Positions 1 through 5,809 of a DNA stretch of 13,013 nt are shown one piece after another. Within the stretch, counting starts at the first letter, position 1. Each line of letters starts with the position of its first letter. The stretch lies in assembly GCA_025928735.1 (NCBI GenBank), contig JAICIW010000028.1, positions 1 to 13,013 on the forward strand, in the 5' to 3' direction. This DNA comes from Rhodanobacteraceae bacterium. GTDB lineage: Bacteria; Pseudomonadota; Gammaproteobacteria; Xanthomonadales; Rhodanobacteraceae. The notes below the pieces were generated by a model. It was not told the DNA's origin, did not search any database, and saw only the letters and a list, made by a program, of their open reading frames with translations. The translations under genes and the position numbers were made by a program.

Positions 1-270
1 CTTGAACATCTCCAGCATTCGCTCGGTGACGACGTAACCGCCTGCCACGTTGCCGGCTGCCAGCAGCACCGCGACCACCCCGATCGCGATTTCGATCGGT
101 GTGTCGGCGTGCCCAAGCGCCACCATCGCGCCGACCAGCACGATGCCGTGCACGAAGTTGGAACCCGACATCAGCGGCGTGTGCAAGATGACTGGAACCC
201 GACTGATGATCTCGTAGCCGGTGAATGCCGCCAACATGAAGATGTACAGTGCGAGAAAACCGGTAATCAT
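1..270 (-). CDS. pntAB: NAD(P) transhydrogenase alpha subunit, part 2 (membrane part), partial
   Basis: This is the small membrane piece of the split alpha subunit of proton-translocating NAD(P) transhydrogenase, which couples hydride transfer between NADH and NADP+ to proton movement across the inner membrane. Ninety codons are visible before the left window edge, so the C-terminus is missing. Hydrophobic segments lie at about residues 3-20, 40-54 and 59-80. The loop VPVILHTPLMSGSN (residues 25-38) is the family's characteristic conserved stretch. The ATG at 268-270 has a strong ribosome binding site, GGAGGG, at 275-280. Its partner pntAA is not adjacent but lies more than 2 kb upstream, beyond genes on the opposite strand. 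The beta subunit pntB presumably follows outside the window. The family assignment is secure; the symbol follows the naming used where alpha is split in two. Confidence 0.92.
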   Translation of the reverse strand, partial: MITGFLALYIFMLAAFTGYEIISRVPVILHTPLMSGSNFVHGIVLVGAMVALGHADTPIEIAIGVVAVLLAAGNVAGGYVVTERMLEMFK

Positions 271-294
271 GTTTCCCTCCTGCAGACTCGGTCA

Positions 295-300
295 ATCATA
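295..300 (-). promoter_or_regulatory. Possible -10 element for pntAB
   Basis: Read on the minus strand, TATGAT (5 of 6 matches to TATAAT) lies about 25 bases upstream of the pntAB start codon. That leaves room for a short leader containing the GGAGGG ribosome binding site. No good -35 hexamer sits 16-18 bases further upstream, so this is a weak call. It fits the idea that pntAB must have its own promoter, since pntAA is separated from it. Confidence 0.3.
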
Positions 301-314
301 GCCGCAAGTGCGGC
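301..314. repeat. Perfect inverted repeat GCCGCA-AG-TGCGGC
   Basis: Two 6-base arms are separated by 2 bases, in the short gap between the divergent pntAB (start 270) and ECF sigma (start 370) genes. It lies next to a second, longer dyad at 324-343. It could be an operator half or an RNA hairpin. The GC-rich background makes such short dyads fairly common, so the functional claim is weak. Confidence 0.4.
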
Positions 315-323
315 CGGCATGCG

Positions 324-343
324 GCGGTCAACCTCTTGACCGC
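324..343. promoter_or_regulatory. Perfect inverted repeat GCGGTCAA-CCTC-TTGACCGC, candidate operator
   Basis: Eight-base arms are perfectly complementary across a 4-base spacer. It is centred between the divergent pntAB and sigma-factor genes, 26 bases before the sigma start codon. The arm motif GGTCAA occurs once more at 290-295, overlapping the possible pntAB promoter. This fits a binding site for a dimeric regulator controlling one or both genes. The regulator is unknown, and an RNA hairpin in the sigma-factor leader is an alternative reading. Confidence 0.4.
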
Positions 344-369
344 TGATGCGTTACCAAGGACACGTCAGG

Positions 370-1011
370 ATGCGCGAGACCACGGATGCCGAACCGATCC
401 CCGCCAGCGGGGCTGCCATGAACGCCGTCGCGATGCTGGACGCGCCCATCGCGGCGTCCGGCGTGGCGGTTTCGCGTCCGGTGGCGGCGACGATCGAAGC
501 GTTTCTCGCCTCGGTCGAGCGGCGTGCCTGGCGCGTCGCGGAAATCGCGCTGCACGATTCCGACGAAGCACTGGACGCGGTGCAGGACGCGATGCTGCGG
601 CTGGTCCGGCACTACTCCGGCAAACCGGCCGAGGAATGGCCGCCGCTGTTCTGGGGCATCCTGCGGCGGCGCATCACGGACCTGCAGCGTCGGCGCACCG
701 TGCGCAACCGGATCCTGGTCTGGACGGGACGAGCAACCAACGAAGACGATGAGGAACTGCCGGCGTGGGAAGCGCCGGATATTGGCCCCGACCCGTCGCG
801 CGCGCTGGCCTCGCGTCAGGCGCACGCGGCGATGTCTGCAGCCGTCCGCGCATTGCCGCGCCGCCAGCAGCAAGCCTTTCTTTTACGCGTGCTGGAAGGC
901 CTGAACGTAGCGGACACGGCCAAAGCGATGGGCTGCAGTGCGGGCAGCGTGAAAACGCACCTGTCGCGCGCGATGGATGCGTTGCGGTCGAAACTCGAGG
1001 ACTGGCGATGA
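370..1011 (+). CDS. ECF-type RNA polymerase sigma factor
   Basis: This is a sigma-70 family alternative sigma factor of 213 residues. Region 2 spans about residues 42-109, including EALDAVQDAMLRLVRHY, the typical core-binding and -10 recognition helices. Region 4 spans about 153-207, ending in the helix-turn-helix GLNVADTAKAMGCSAGSVKT followed by HLSRAMDALRSKL. I chose the ATG at 370 because AAGGA at 356-360 sits 9 bases before it. An in-frame ATG at 346 lacks a ribosome binding site, and an ATG at 418 would remove a variable N-terminal extension. Its TGA overlaps the next ATG (ATGA), so it is translationally coupled to a one-TM protein that is probably its anti-sigma partner. It differs clearly from the RpoE encoded at 10841-11515. 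The target regulon is unknown. Confidence 0.9.
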   Translation: MRETTDAEPIPASGAAMNAVAMLDAPIAASGVAVSRPVAATIEAFLASVERRAWRVAEIALHDSDEALDAVQDAMLRLVRHYSGKPAEEWPPLFWGILRRRITDLQRRRTVRNRILVWTGRATNEDDEELPAWEAPDIGPDPSRALASRQAHAAMSAAVRALPRRQQQAFLLRVLEGLNVADTAKAMGCSAGSVKTHLSRAMDALRSKLEDWR

Positions 1012-1442
1012 ACAAGCTGCCGGAAAAAACGATGGATGCATTGCCCGGCGACGCGGAAATCGAATCGCGTAGCCGTGCGATTTTCAGGAATGCCTGCGAG
1101 AACACTGATTCGTACCACGCGCTGCGGCTCGGCATGGCACGCCGCAAGGCAGCGCATGCCGGTGCGGCGCACGTCACGTCGCGCGTCTGGGCGCCGCTGG
1201 CCGGCGCGGTCGCGTGCTGCGCCTTGGTCATTGGCGTGGTCTGGACGAATCCCGCGCGGCAGATCGGTCCGGGCGCGACCACGGTGTCGTCGACGCCGGC
1301 CGCCACCGACAGCGGCACGCCGGAGGAAATCACGCCCGAAATCGGCAGCACCCAAATGGAAATGGTCCAGGATCTCGACTTCTATCGCTGGCTGGCGGCG
1401 CAACCCGCCGTCGCATCCGCGCGCAATCGGGGCGCTCGTTGA
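1008..1442 (+). CDS. Single-pass membrane protein, putative anti-sigma partner
   Basis: The 144-residue protein has a charged N-terminal cytoplasmic part, one hydrophobic segment at about residues 61-80 (WAPLAGAVACCALVIGVVWT), a Thr/Ser/Pro-rich stretch at about 88-108 and an acidic C-terminal tail with DLDFYRWLA at 122-130. The start overlaps the sigma-factor stop (ATGA), a strong sign of coupled, roughly equal synthesis. Known: genes directly following ECF sigma factors often encode one-TM anti-sigma factors. Inferred: this protein fills that role. I see no zinc-binding anti-sigma motif (HxxxCxxC) and no clear RseA-like N-terminal domain. The DLDFYxWL tail recalls DUF3619-type proteins found next to such sigma factors, but that is from memory. 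Confidence 0.75.
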   Translation: MNKLPEKTMDALPGDAEIESRSRAIFRNACENTDSYHALRLGMARRKAAHAGAAHVTSRVWAPLAGAVACCALVIGVVWTNPARQIGPGATTVSSTPAATDSGTPEEITPEIGSTQMEMVQDLDFYRWLAAQPAVASARNRGAR

Positions 1443-1444
1443 AC

Positions 1445-2002
1445 ATGCGCGTCCCGATGCTGACGATGGCTCTGCTTGCGGCGTGTCTCGCGATGGCGCC
1501 TTGCGCGGCATCCGCGCAGGCGGGTCCGCCGATTCCGATGCAAAGTGCGTCGAGCGAACCGGCGAACGCGGAGCAGCAACCACTCGCCTGGTCCGCCCTT
1601 TCAGCCGACCAGCAGAGCATGCTGGCGCCGCTGCAGGGACAATGGAATCAACTGCAGCCCGCCCGCCAGCGCCGGCTTGCCGAACGTGCACAGCACTGGG
1701 CGACGTTGCCGCCGGAACATCGGCAGCAGATCCGCGAACGCCTCCACCGCTGGGCCACGATGTCGCCCGAGCAGCGCCGCCAAGTGCGCGAGAACGCGCG
1801 CGCGTTCCACAACCTTTCTCCCGCGGAACGCGCCAAGGTCAGCGAAGCGTTCCGCAAGTTCCAGTCGCTGCCGCCGGCCGAGCGCCACGCCCTGCACGAA
1901 CGCTGGCGTGCGATGTCGCCGCAGCAACGCATGCGCTGGGCCGCCGGGGATACGGACAAGCCCATCCTGCTGCGTCCACCCGCTGCGTCCAGCGATCATT
2001 GA
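1445..2002 (+). CDS. Secreted DUF3106 repeat protein
   Basis: The 185-residue protein begins with a signal peptide (hydrophobic core at about 5-20, AxA-type site near ASA-QA, 22-26). It is followed by regular helical repeats. From residue 52 the sequence falls into five consecutive units of exactly 18 residues, each opening with (L/M)(S/P/Q)(P/A)x(E/H/R/Q), for example LPPEHRQQIRERLHRWAT and MSPEQRRQVRENARAFHN. A 15-residue unit and a partial one follow. This pattern is typical of DUF3106, a periplasmic family of unknown function often placed after an ECF sigma factor and its membrane partner. Two bases separate it from the preceding stop, so it is the third gene of that operon. It may be a periplasmic component or a target of the sigma system. 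Its function is not known. Confidence 0.85.
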   Translation: MRVPMLTMALLAACLAMAPCAASAQAGPPIPMQSASSEPANAEQQPLAWSALSADQQSMLAPLQGQWNQLQPARQRRLAERAQHWATLPPEHRQQIRERLHRWATMSPEQRRQVRENARAFHNLSPAERAKVSEAFRKFQSLPPAERHALHERWRAMSPQQRMRWAAGDTDKPILLRPPAASSDH

Positions 2003-2485
2003 GCATGCGCGGAGTGATCTTCGTGGATCGCGCGGGCGGCGCCATCTTCGCCAGAAAATCCTCCAAGACCTGAAACAAGATGACAATTGGGTCTTTCGCG
2101 GTCGACGTTTCCCGCGGACCCCGGTATCTGAGCATCAACAGGCGTTGCGCCGCCCGCAACATGGCGTCGTCACAAATTTTTGCGGGCAGCATCTTGTGCT
2201 CGGTGGGGCAAGGTCCCGACAACTTCGGACCAACGAAAAAAATCCGGGCATGTCGTAGCGGGCTTGCGCCGCGCGCGCTTCTTCGAAGGCCCTCCGCAAC
2301 TGCGTCCGCCGCGCGGCAGATATCTTGGTACCCGCACGAAGCGGCAATGGGAAGGCAAACGACGGCACGCGGGCAGGGCCGCCGCAGTGATGACTCCGCG
2401 CCACAACCGTCTCCGGAAGCGCGCCTTCCTGAGCGGGTTGGTGTCGTGGGCCGGTACTCCAATCGTGGGCGTTACTCCAACCGCA
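2003..2485. other. Gene-free gap between convergent DUF3106 gene and pntAA
   Basis: About 480 bases lie between the two convergent stop codons. Several frames stay open on both strands, but none has a convincing start, ribosome binding site or recognisable protein pattern, and open frames are common at this base composition. Low-arginine, more protein-like stretches occur on the minus strand (about 2060-2200) and on the plus strand (about 2050-2250), so a decayed gene is possible. No tRNA-like or clear intrinsic terminator structure was seen; a 7-base A run at 2235-2241 follows only a weak dyad. Just after the pntAA stop, the octamer TACTCCAA occurs twice (2455-2462 and 2473-2480), 18 bases apart. 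Confidence 0.5.
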
Positions 2486-3589
2486 TCAGCTCTTGCCGAA
2501 AACCACCTCGCCATTGCGTGCGACGCAGGTTTTCGTCACCAGTTCGTCCTCGAAATCGGGCTTCCATGCGCCGTCGACGATCACGAGCTCGCTGAAGTTC
2601 GCGAGGTTGCGCGCGTACATTTCCGACGCGTGCAACGGCGCACCGGACGGAAGATTCAGCGGGCCGATGATCGTGACGCCATTGCGCTGCACGCGTTCGC
2701 CGGGCTTCGTGGCTTCGCAGTTGCCACCCCCTTCGGCCGCGAGATCGACGATCACCGCGCTGGCCTTCATGCCATCCACCATCGAAATGGGGATGATCTT
2801 CGGGGATGGCCGGCCCGGCACCGCGGCAGTAGTGACGATCACGTCCACGGTCTTGACGTGTTCGGCAAGCTTCGCCTGTTGCGCCGCGCGTTCTTCGGCT
2901 GTCAATTCGCGCGCGTAGCCGCCCTGCCCCGCGGCATTGACGCCGAGTTCGAGGAATTTAGCGCCCAGCGATTCAATCTGCTCGCGGGTTTCCGGACGTA
3001 CGTCGAAACCTTCCACCATCGCGCCCAGCCGGCGCGCGGTCGCGATCGCCTGCAGGCCGGCGACGCCCGCGCCAATCACCAGCACCTTCGACGGGCGCAA
3101 GGTGCCGGCCGCGGTGGTGAGCATCGGGAAAAATTTCGGCGCGGCTTCGGCCGCGACCAGCATGGCGCGATAACCCGCGACCGCGGCCTGCGATGACAAC
3201 ACATCCATCGCCTGCGCACGCGTGGTGCGCGGCAGCAGCTCCAGCGAAAACGCGGCAAGCTTGCGCTGCGCATACGCCGCCAGCTGGTCCGCCGCATTGT
3301 GCGGCCGAAGCTGGCCGATCAACGCCGCGCCTTCGTTGATCGCCGCAACACGCTCATCCGACAATGGCTGCACGCACAACATCACGTCGGCCTGCGCCGC
3401 CACCACCGCCGCATCGCCGAACTCGACATTCGCGTACGCCTCGTCGGGAAATCCCGCCGTTTCGCCCGCGCCGCGCTCCAGCATCACGCGCAGGCCGCGC
3501 GACACGTACTTCTTCGCGGTTTCGGGCGTGATCGCGACGCGGCGTTCGCCGTCGGCGGTTTCGCGCAAGGCGGCAATCGTGATCGGCAT
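2486..3589 (-). CDS. pntAA: NAD(P) transhydrogenase alpha subunit, part 1 (NAD-binding)
   Basis: This is the soluble NAD(H)-binding domain I of proton-translocating transhydrogenase, 367 residues, the usual length for the split form. The Rossmann motif GAGVAG is at residues 173-178, followed by QAIATARRLGAMVEGFDVRP. The RQD loop PRTTRAQAMD keeps R121, Q126 and D129, which contact nicotinamide in this family. VDLAAEGGGNCEAT (281-294) and the C-terminal GPLNLPSGAPLHASEMYARN (309-328) are also characteristic. The start ATG at 3587-3589 has GGGAG six bases upstream. The protein should pair with PntAB and PntB in the inner membrane, yet pntAB lies beyond an opposite-strand cassette. Read-through from here would run antisense to that cassette, so the two halves are probably expressed from separate promoters. 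Confidence 0.95.
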   Translation of the reverse strand: MPITIAALRETADGERRVAITPETAKKYVSRGLRVMLERGAGETAGFPDEAYANVEFGDAAVVAAQADVMLCVQPLSDERVAAINEGAALIGQLRPHNAADQLAAYAQRKLAAFSLELLPRTTRAQAMDVLSSQAAVAGYRAMLVAAEAAPKFFPMLTTAAGTLRPSKVLVIGAGVAGLQAIATARRLGAMVEGFDVRPETREQIESLGAKFLELGVNAAGQGGYARELTAEERAAQQAKLAEHVKTVDVIVTTAAVPGRPSPKIIPISMVDGMKASAVIVDLAAEGGGNCEATKPGERVQRNGVTIIGPLNLPSGAPLHASEMYARNLANFSELVIVDGAWKPDFEDELVTKTCVARNGEVVFGKS

Positions 3590-3679
3590 GCTGGTCTCCC
3601 GTTGCGATCACGGCATCGTAGCGCAAAGCCGGCGCGAGCGGCTGCCAGCAGCGCTGATGATGCAGGCCGGGATGGCCCC

Positions 3680-3709
3680 GCGTGAAAATACAGGACGTAC
3701 TTTTCACGC
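3680..3709. promoter_or_regulatory. Inverted repeat GCGTGAAAA-N12-TTTTCACGC, candidate operator
   Basis: Perfect 9-base arms lie 20-49 bases upstream of the nitroreductase start, in the divergent gap with pntAA. The 12-base centre adds a second short complementarity (TAC at 3689-3691 and GTA at 3697-3699, offset by one base). Because it ends just before a possible -10 element at 3715-3721, a bound protein would overlap the -35 region. It could serve either divergent gene. The regulator is unknown. Confidence 0.5.
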
Positions 3710-3714
3710 CGAAT

Positions 3715-3721
3715 GTTAGAC
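3715..3721 (+). promoter_or_regulatory. Possible -10 element of a leaderless nitroreductase transcript
   Basis: TTAGACT lies seven bases before the ATG at 3729, and no Shine-Dalgarno sequence precedes that ATG. A -10 element at this distance would place the transcription start on or beside the A of the start codon, the hallmark of leaderless messages. No good -35 hexamer is visible at the matching distance, so the call is tentative. Confidence 0.3.
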
Positions 3722-3728
3722 TGGCGCG

Positions 3729-4307
3729 ATGCGTAACGAAGCCGCCCTTCAGTTCCTGCGCGAGCGCCGCTCGGTGCCGGCCGCGCAACTGCAACCGCCC
3801 GGTCCGACGTCGGAACAACTTCTCGAAATCGTCGCCACCGCGATCCGCGTACCCGACCACGGCAAGCTGACGCCGTGGCGGCTGATCGCGCTCACCGGTG
3901 ACGCTCGCGCGCGTTACGGCGAGGCGCTGGCCGCGCTGCACGTGCAGGTCGATCCCGGCGTGCCCGAGAAGAAACTCGCCAAGGATCGCGAGCGCTTTGC
4001 GCACTCGCCGGTGATGCTCGCCGTGGTCGCGCGCGTCGACGAGCACCACCCGAAAATTCCGGCGCAGGAACAACTGCTGTCGGCGGGCTGCCTCGCTTTC
4101 AACCTGCTGCTGGCGGCGCAGGCCGCGGGCTTCGGCGCGCAATGGCTGACCGGATGGTCGTGCTACGACCGCGAGGCCGCGAAACTGCTGGGCCTGGCTG
4201 AAAACGAGCGCGCGATTGCATACATCCACATCGGCGGCCGCGGCGTGGAACCGCCCGAGCGCAATCGTCCCGATGTCGAACAGGTCCTGGGTGCGTGGCG
4301 CGAATGA
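3729..4307 (+). CDS. YdjA-like nitroreductase family protein
   Basis: This is an FMN-dependent NAD(P)H oxidoreductase of the nitroreductase fold, 192 residues, close to the length of E. coli YdjA. The N-terminal RERRSVP (11-17) is the usual phosphate-binding start of FMN binding. VPDHGKLTPWR (41-51) matches the APDH...PW motif of this subgroup. EQLLSAGCLAFNLLLAAQAAGFGAQW (114-139) is the central dimer and FMN helix, and AYIHIGG (164-170) is the last FMN-side strand. YdjA-type enzymes reduce nitroaromatics in vitro; the natural substrate is not known. It is the first gene of a plus-strand operon, and its TGA overlaps the ATG of the exonuclease gene. The ATG at 3729 lacks a ribosome binding site and may be leaderless. 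Confidence 0.88.
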   Translation: MRNEAALQFLRERRSVPAAQLQPPGPTSEQLLEIVATAIRVPDHGKLTPWRLIALTGDARARYGEALAALHVQVDPGVPEKKLAKDRERFAHSPVMLAVVARVDEHHPKIPAQEQLLSAGCLAFNLLLAAQAAGFGAQWLTGWSCYDREAAKLLGLAENERAIAYIHIGGRGVEPPERNRPDVEQVLGAWRE

Positions 4308-5251
4308 ATGCCGTAGCGCCCGCGCAGTCAGCCGCGCCGGCCTCGACGCCGATCGAAACCCTGTACCTGATCGACGCCAGCATGTACGTGTTCCGCGCCT
4401 GGCATTCGATGCCGAATGTGTTCTTCGACACCGACGGCGCACCGGTCAATGCTGTGCACGGCTTCGCGCGCTTCCTGCTGGATTTCGTGGAGCGCACGCG
4501 CGCCCGTCATGCCGTCGCCGCGTTCGACATCGCGCTCACCAGTTCCTTCCGCAACGCGATCTATCCCGCCTACAAGGCCAACCGCGATCCGGCACCGCCG
4601 GAACTGAAGCGCCAATTCGAATATTGCCGCGAGCTGGCGGCAGCCTTCGGATTGGTCGTGCTGGCCGACGCCGCCTACGAGGCCGACGATTTGATCGGCA
4701 GCGTGCTGGTCGCGATGCACGCGCACGGATTGCATTCCGTGATCGTGTCCGCGGACAAGGATTTCGGGCAGTTGCTGCACCACGATGCCGAACAATGGGA
4801 TTACGCGCGCGGCCATCGCTGGGGCGCCGCGGGTGTGCCGGCGCGGCTCGGCGTCGAAGCGCATCAGGTCATCGACTTCCTCGCGCTGACGGGCGACGCC
4901 ATCGACAACATTCCAGGTGTGCCGGGCGTCGGACCCAAGAGCGCGGCCGCGCTGCTCGCGCATTTCGGTTCACTCGATACGCTGCTTGCGCGTCTCGACG
5001 AGGTGCCGTTTCTGCGCGTGCGCGGTGCCGCGGCGCTGGCCGCGAAATTGCGCAGCCACGCCGAACAGGCGCGCCTGTCGCAGCGGCTGGCCTGCATCGC
5101 GCTGGATGCGCCGGTGCCGGGTCATCCCGACAGTTTGCTGCGCCGTGCCGCGGACCTTGTCGTACTGGATACGCTGTGCGAGCGATTGCGGATCGGTCCG
5201 CTCACCCGTGAACGCGCGCGGAAACTGCTGCGACCGGAGTCGGCGGCATGA
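4304..5251 (+). CDS. 5'-3' exonuclease / flap endonuclease (PIN-like, H3TH)
   Basis: The 315-residue protein resembles the 5' nuclease domain of DNA polymerase I but stands alone, without a polymerase part. It resembles Xni/ExoIX-type enzymes that cut 5' flaps or RNA primers. Metal-binding acids are all present: D24 (LIDAS), D75 (AAFD), E126/D128/D129 (YEADD), D151/D153 (SADKDF) and D198/D201 (LTGDAIDN). The helix-hairpin-helix DNA-binding motif is GVPGVGPKSA at 205-214. The conserved SFRNAIYPAYKANR (81-94) is the helical-arch region of the family. The ATG at 4304 overlaps the nitroreductase stop, while a GTG at 4295 is a less likely start. Its own stop overlaps the Nudix start. Because the metal ligands are complete, I expect an active nuclease rather than a structure-binding relic such as E. 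coli Xni, which lacks some ligands. Confidence 0.9.
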   Translation: MNAVAPAQSAAPASTPIETLYLIDASMYVFRAWHSMPNVFFDTDGAPVNAVHGFARFLLDFVERTRARHAVAAFDIALTSSFRNAIYPAYKANRDPAPPELKRQFEYCRELAAAFGLVVLADAAYEADDLIGSVLVAMHAHGLHSVIVSADKDFGQLLHHDAEQWDYARGHRWGAAGVPARLGVEAHQVIDFLALTGDAIDNIPGVPGVGPKSAAALLAHFGSLDTLLARLDEVPFLRVRGAAALAAKLRSHAEQARLSQRLACIALDAPVPGHPDSLLRRAADLVVLDTLCERLRIGPLTRERARKLLRPESAA

Positions 5252-5808
5252 CCCGCAGCGGCCGCATCCCTGCCGTCGCCGACACGCCCGCCGAAGTGCT
5301 GTACGCAGGCCGTTGGCTCACGCTGAAGCAACGCGGCCACTGGGAATTTGTCGAACGCAACAACCCGCAAGGCGCGGTGATCATCATCGCGGTGACGCCG
5401 GAAGATCGCGTGCTGTTCGTCGAGCAATTCCGAGTGCCCATCCGCCAGTTCACCATCGAAATGCCCGCCGGCCTGATCGGCGACGCCGGCCACGATTCCG
5501 ATCAGGACGCCGCCGAAACCGCGCGGCGCGAACTGGAAGAGGAAACCGGTTGGAGCTGCGGCCGCCTAGAGCCGCTGCATTCGGGGCCGTCGTCGGCCGG
5601 TATGAGCACCGAGATGATGCACTTCGTGCGCGCGCTGGATCTGCGCAGGGTCGGCGATGGCGGCGGTGATGAAACCGAAGACATCGTCGTCCACGAGGTG
5701 CCGCGCAACGAAGCCGGCGCATGGCTGCGCGGGATGTCGGCCAAGGGTTATTCGATCGATCCCAAGCTGTTCGCGGGGCTGTGGTTCCTCGACCACGCCG
5801 GCGATTGA
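5248..5808 (+). CDS. Nudix hydrolase, ADP-ribose pyrophosphatase-like
   Basis: The 186-residue protein has the NudF/ADPRase layout: an N-terminal strand region, EQFRVPIRQFTIEMPAGLIGD (59-79), then the Nudix helix ending RRELEEETGW (93-102). The catalytic REXXEE core is intact (R94, E95, E98, E99). Between G75 and R94 the loop holds 18 residues instead of the usual 13, rich in Asp and His (GDAGHDSDQD), so the canonical GX5EX7REUXEEXGU spacing is not kept. Similar longer boxes are, to my recollection, found in related proteins. It likely hydrolyses a nucleoside diphosphate-sugar such as ADP-ribose. The ATG overlaps the exonuclease stop (ATGA), so it is the third coupled gene. It converges with the beta-lactamase gene, one base separating the stop codons. 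Confidence 0.88.
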   Translation: MTRSGRIPAVADTPAEVLYAGRWLTLKQRGHWEFVERNNPQGAVIIIAVTPEDRVLFVEQFRVPIRQFTIEMPAGLIGDAGHDSDQDAAETARRELEEETGWSCGRLEPLHSGPSSAGMSTEMMHFVRALDLRRVGDGGGDETEDIVVHEVPRNEAGAWLRGMSAKGYSIDPKLFAGLWFLDHAGD

Positions 5809-5809
5809 A

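Noticed and set aside
2005..2073. 22-residue open frame right after the DUF3106 stop
   Set aside because: Too short, no ribosome binding site and no recognisable sequence.
2207..2241. Terminator near the A7 run in the orphan gap
   Set aside because: The dyad is short and imperfect and the A/T run is on the wrong side for a minus-strand terminator and of the wrong base for a plus-strand one.
2180..3196. 338-codon plus-strand frame opposite pntAA and the orphan gap
   Set aside because: Most of it is antisense to pntAA and has no start context; it cannot be used as evidence for a gene in 2180-2485.
3354..4442. 362-codon minus-strand frame across the pntAA/nitroreductase divergent region
   Set aside because: Arg-rich, antisense to the nitroreductase and overlapping pntAA in another frame; no family pattern.
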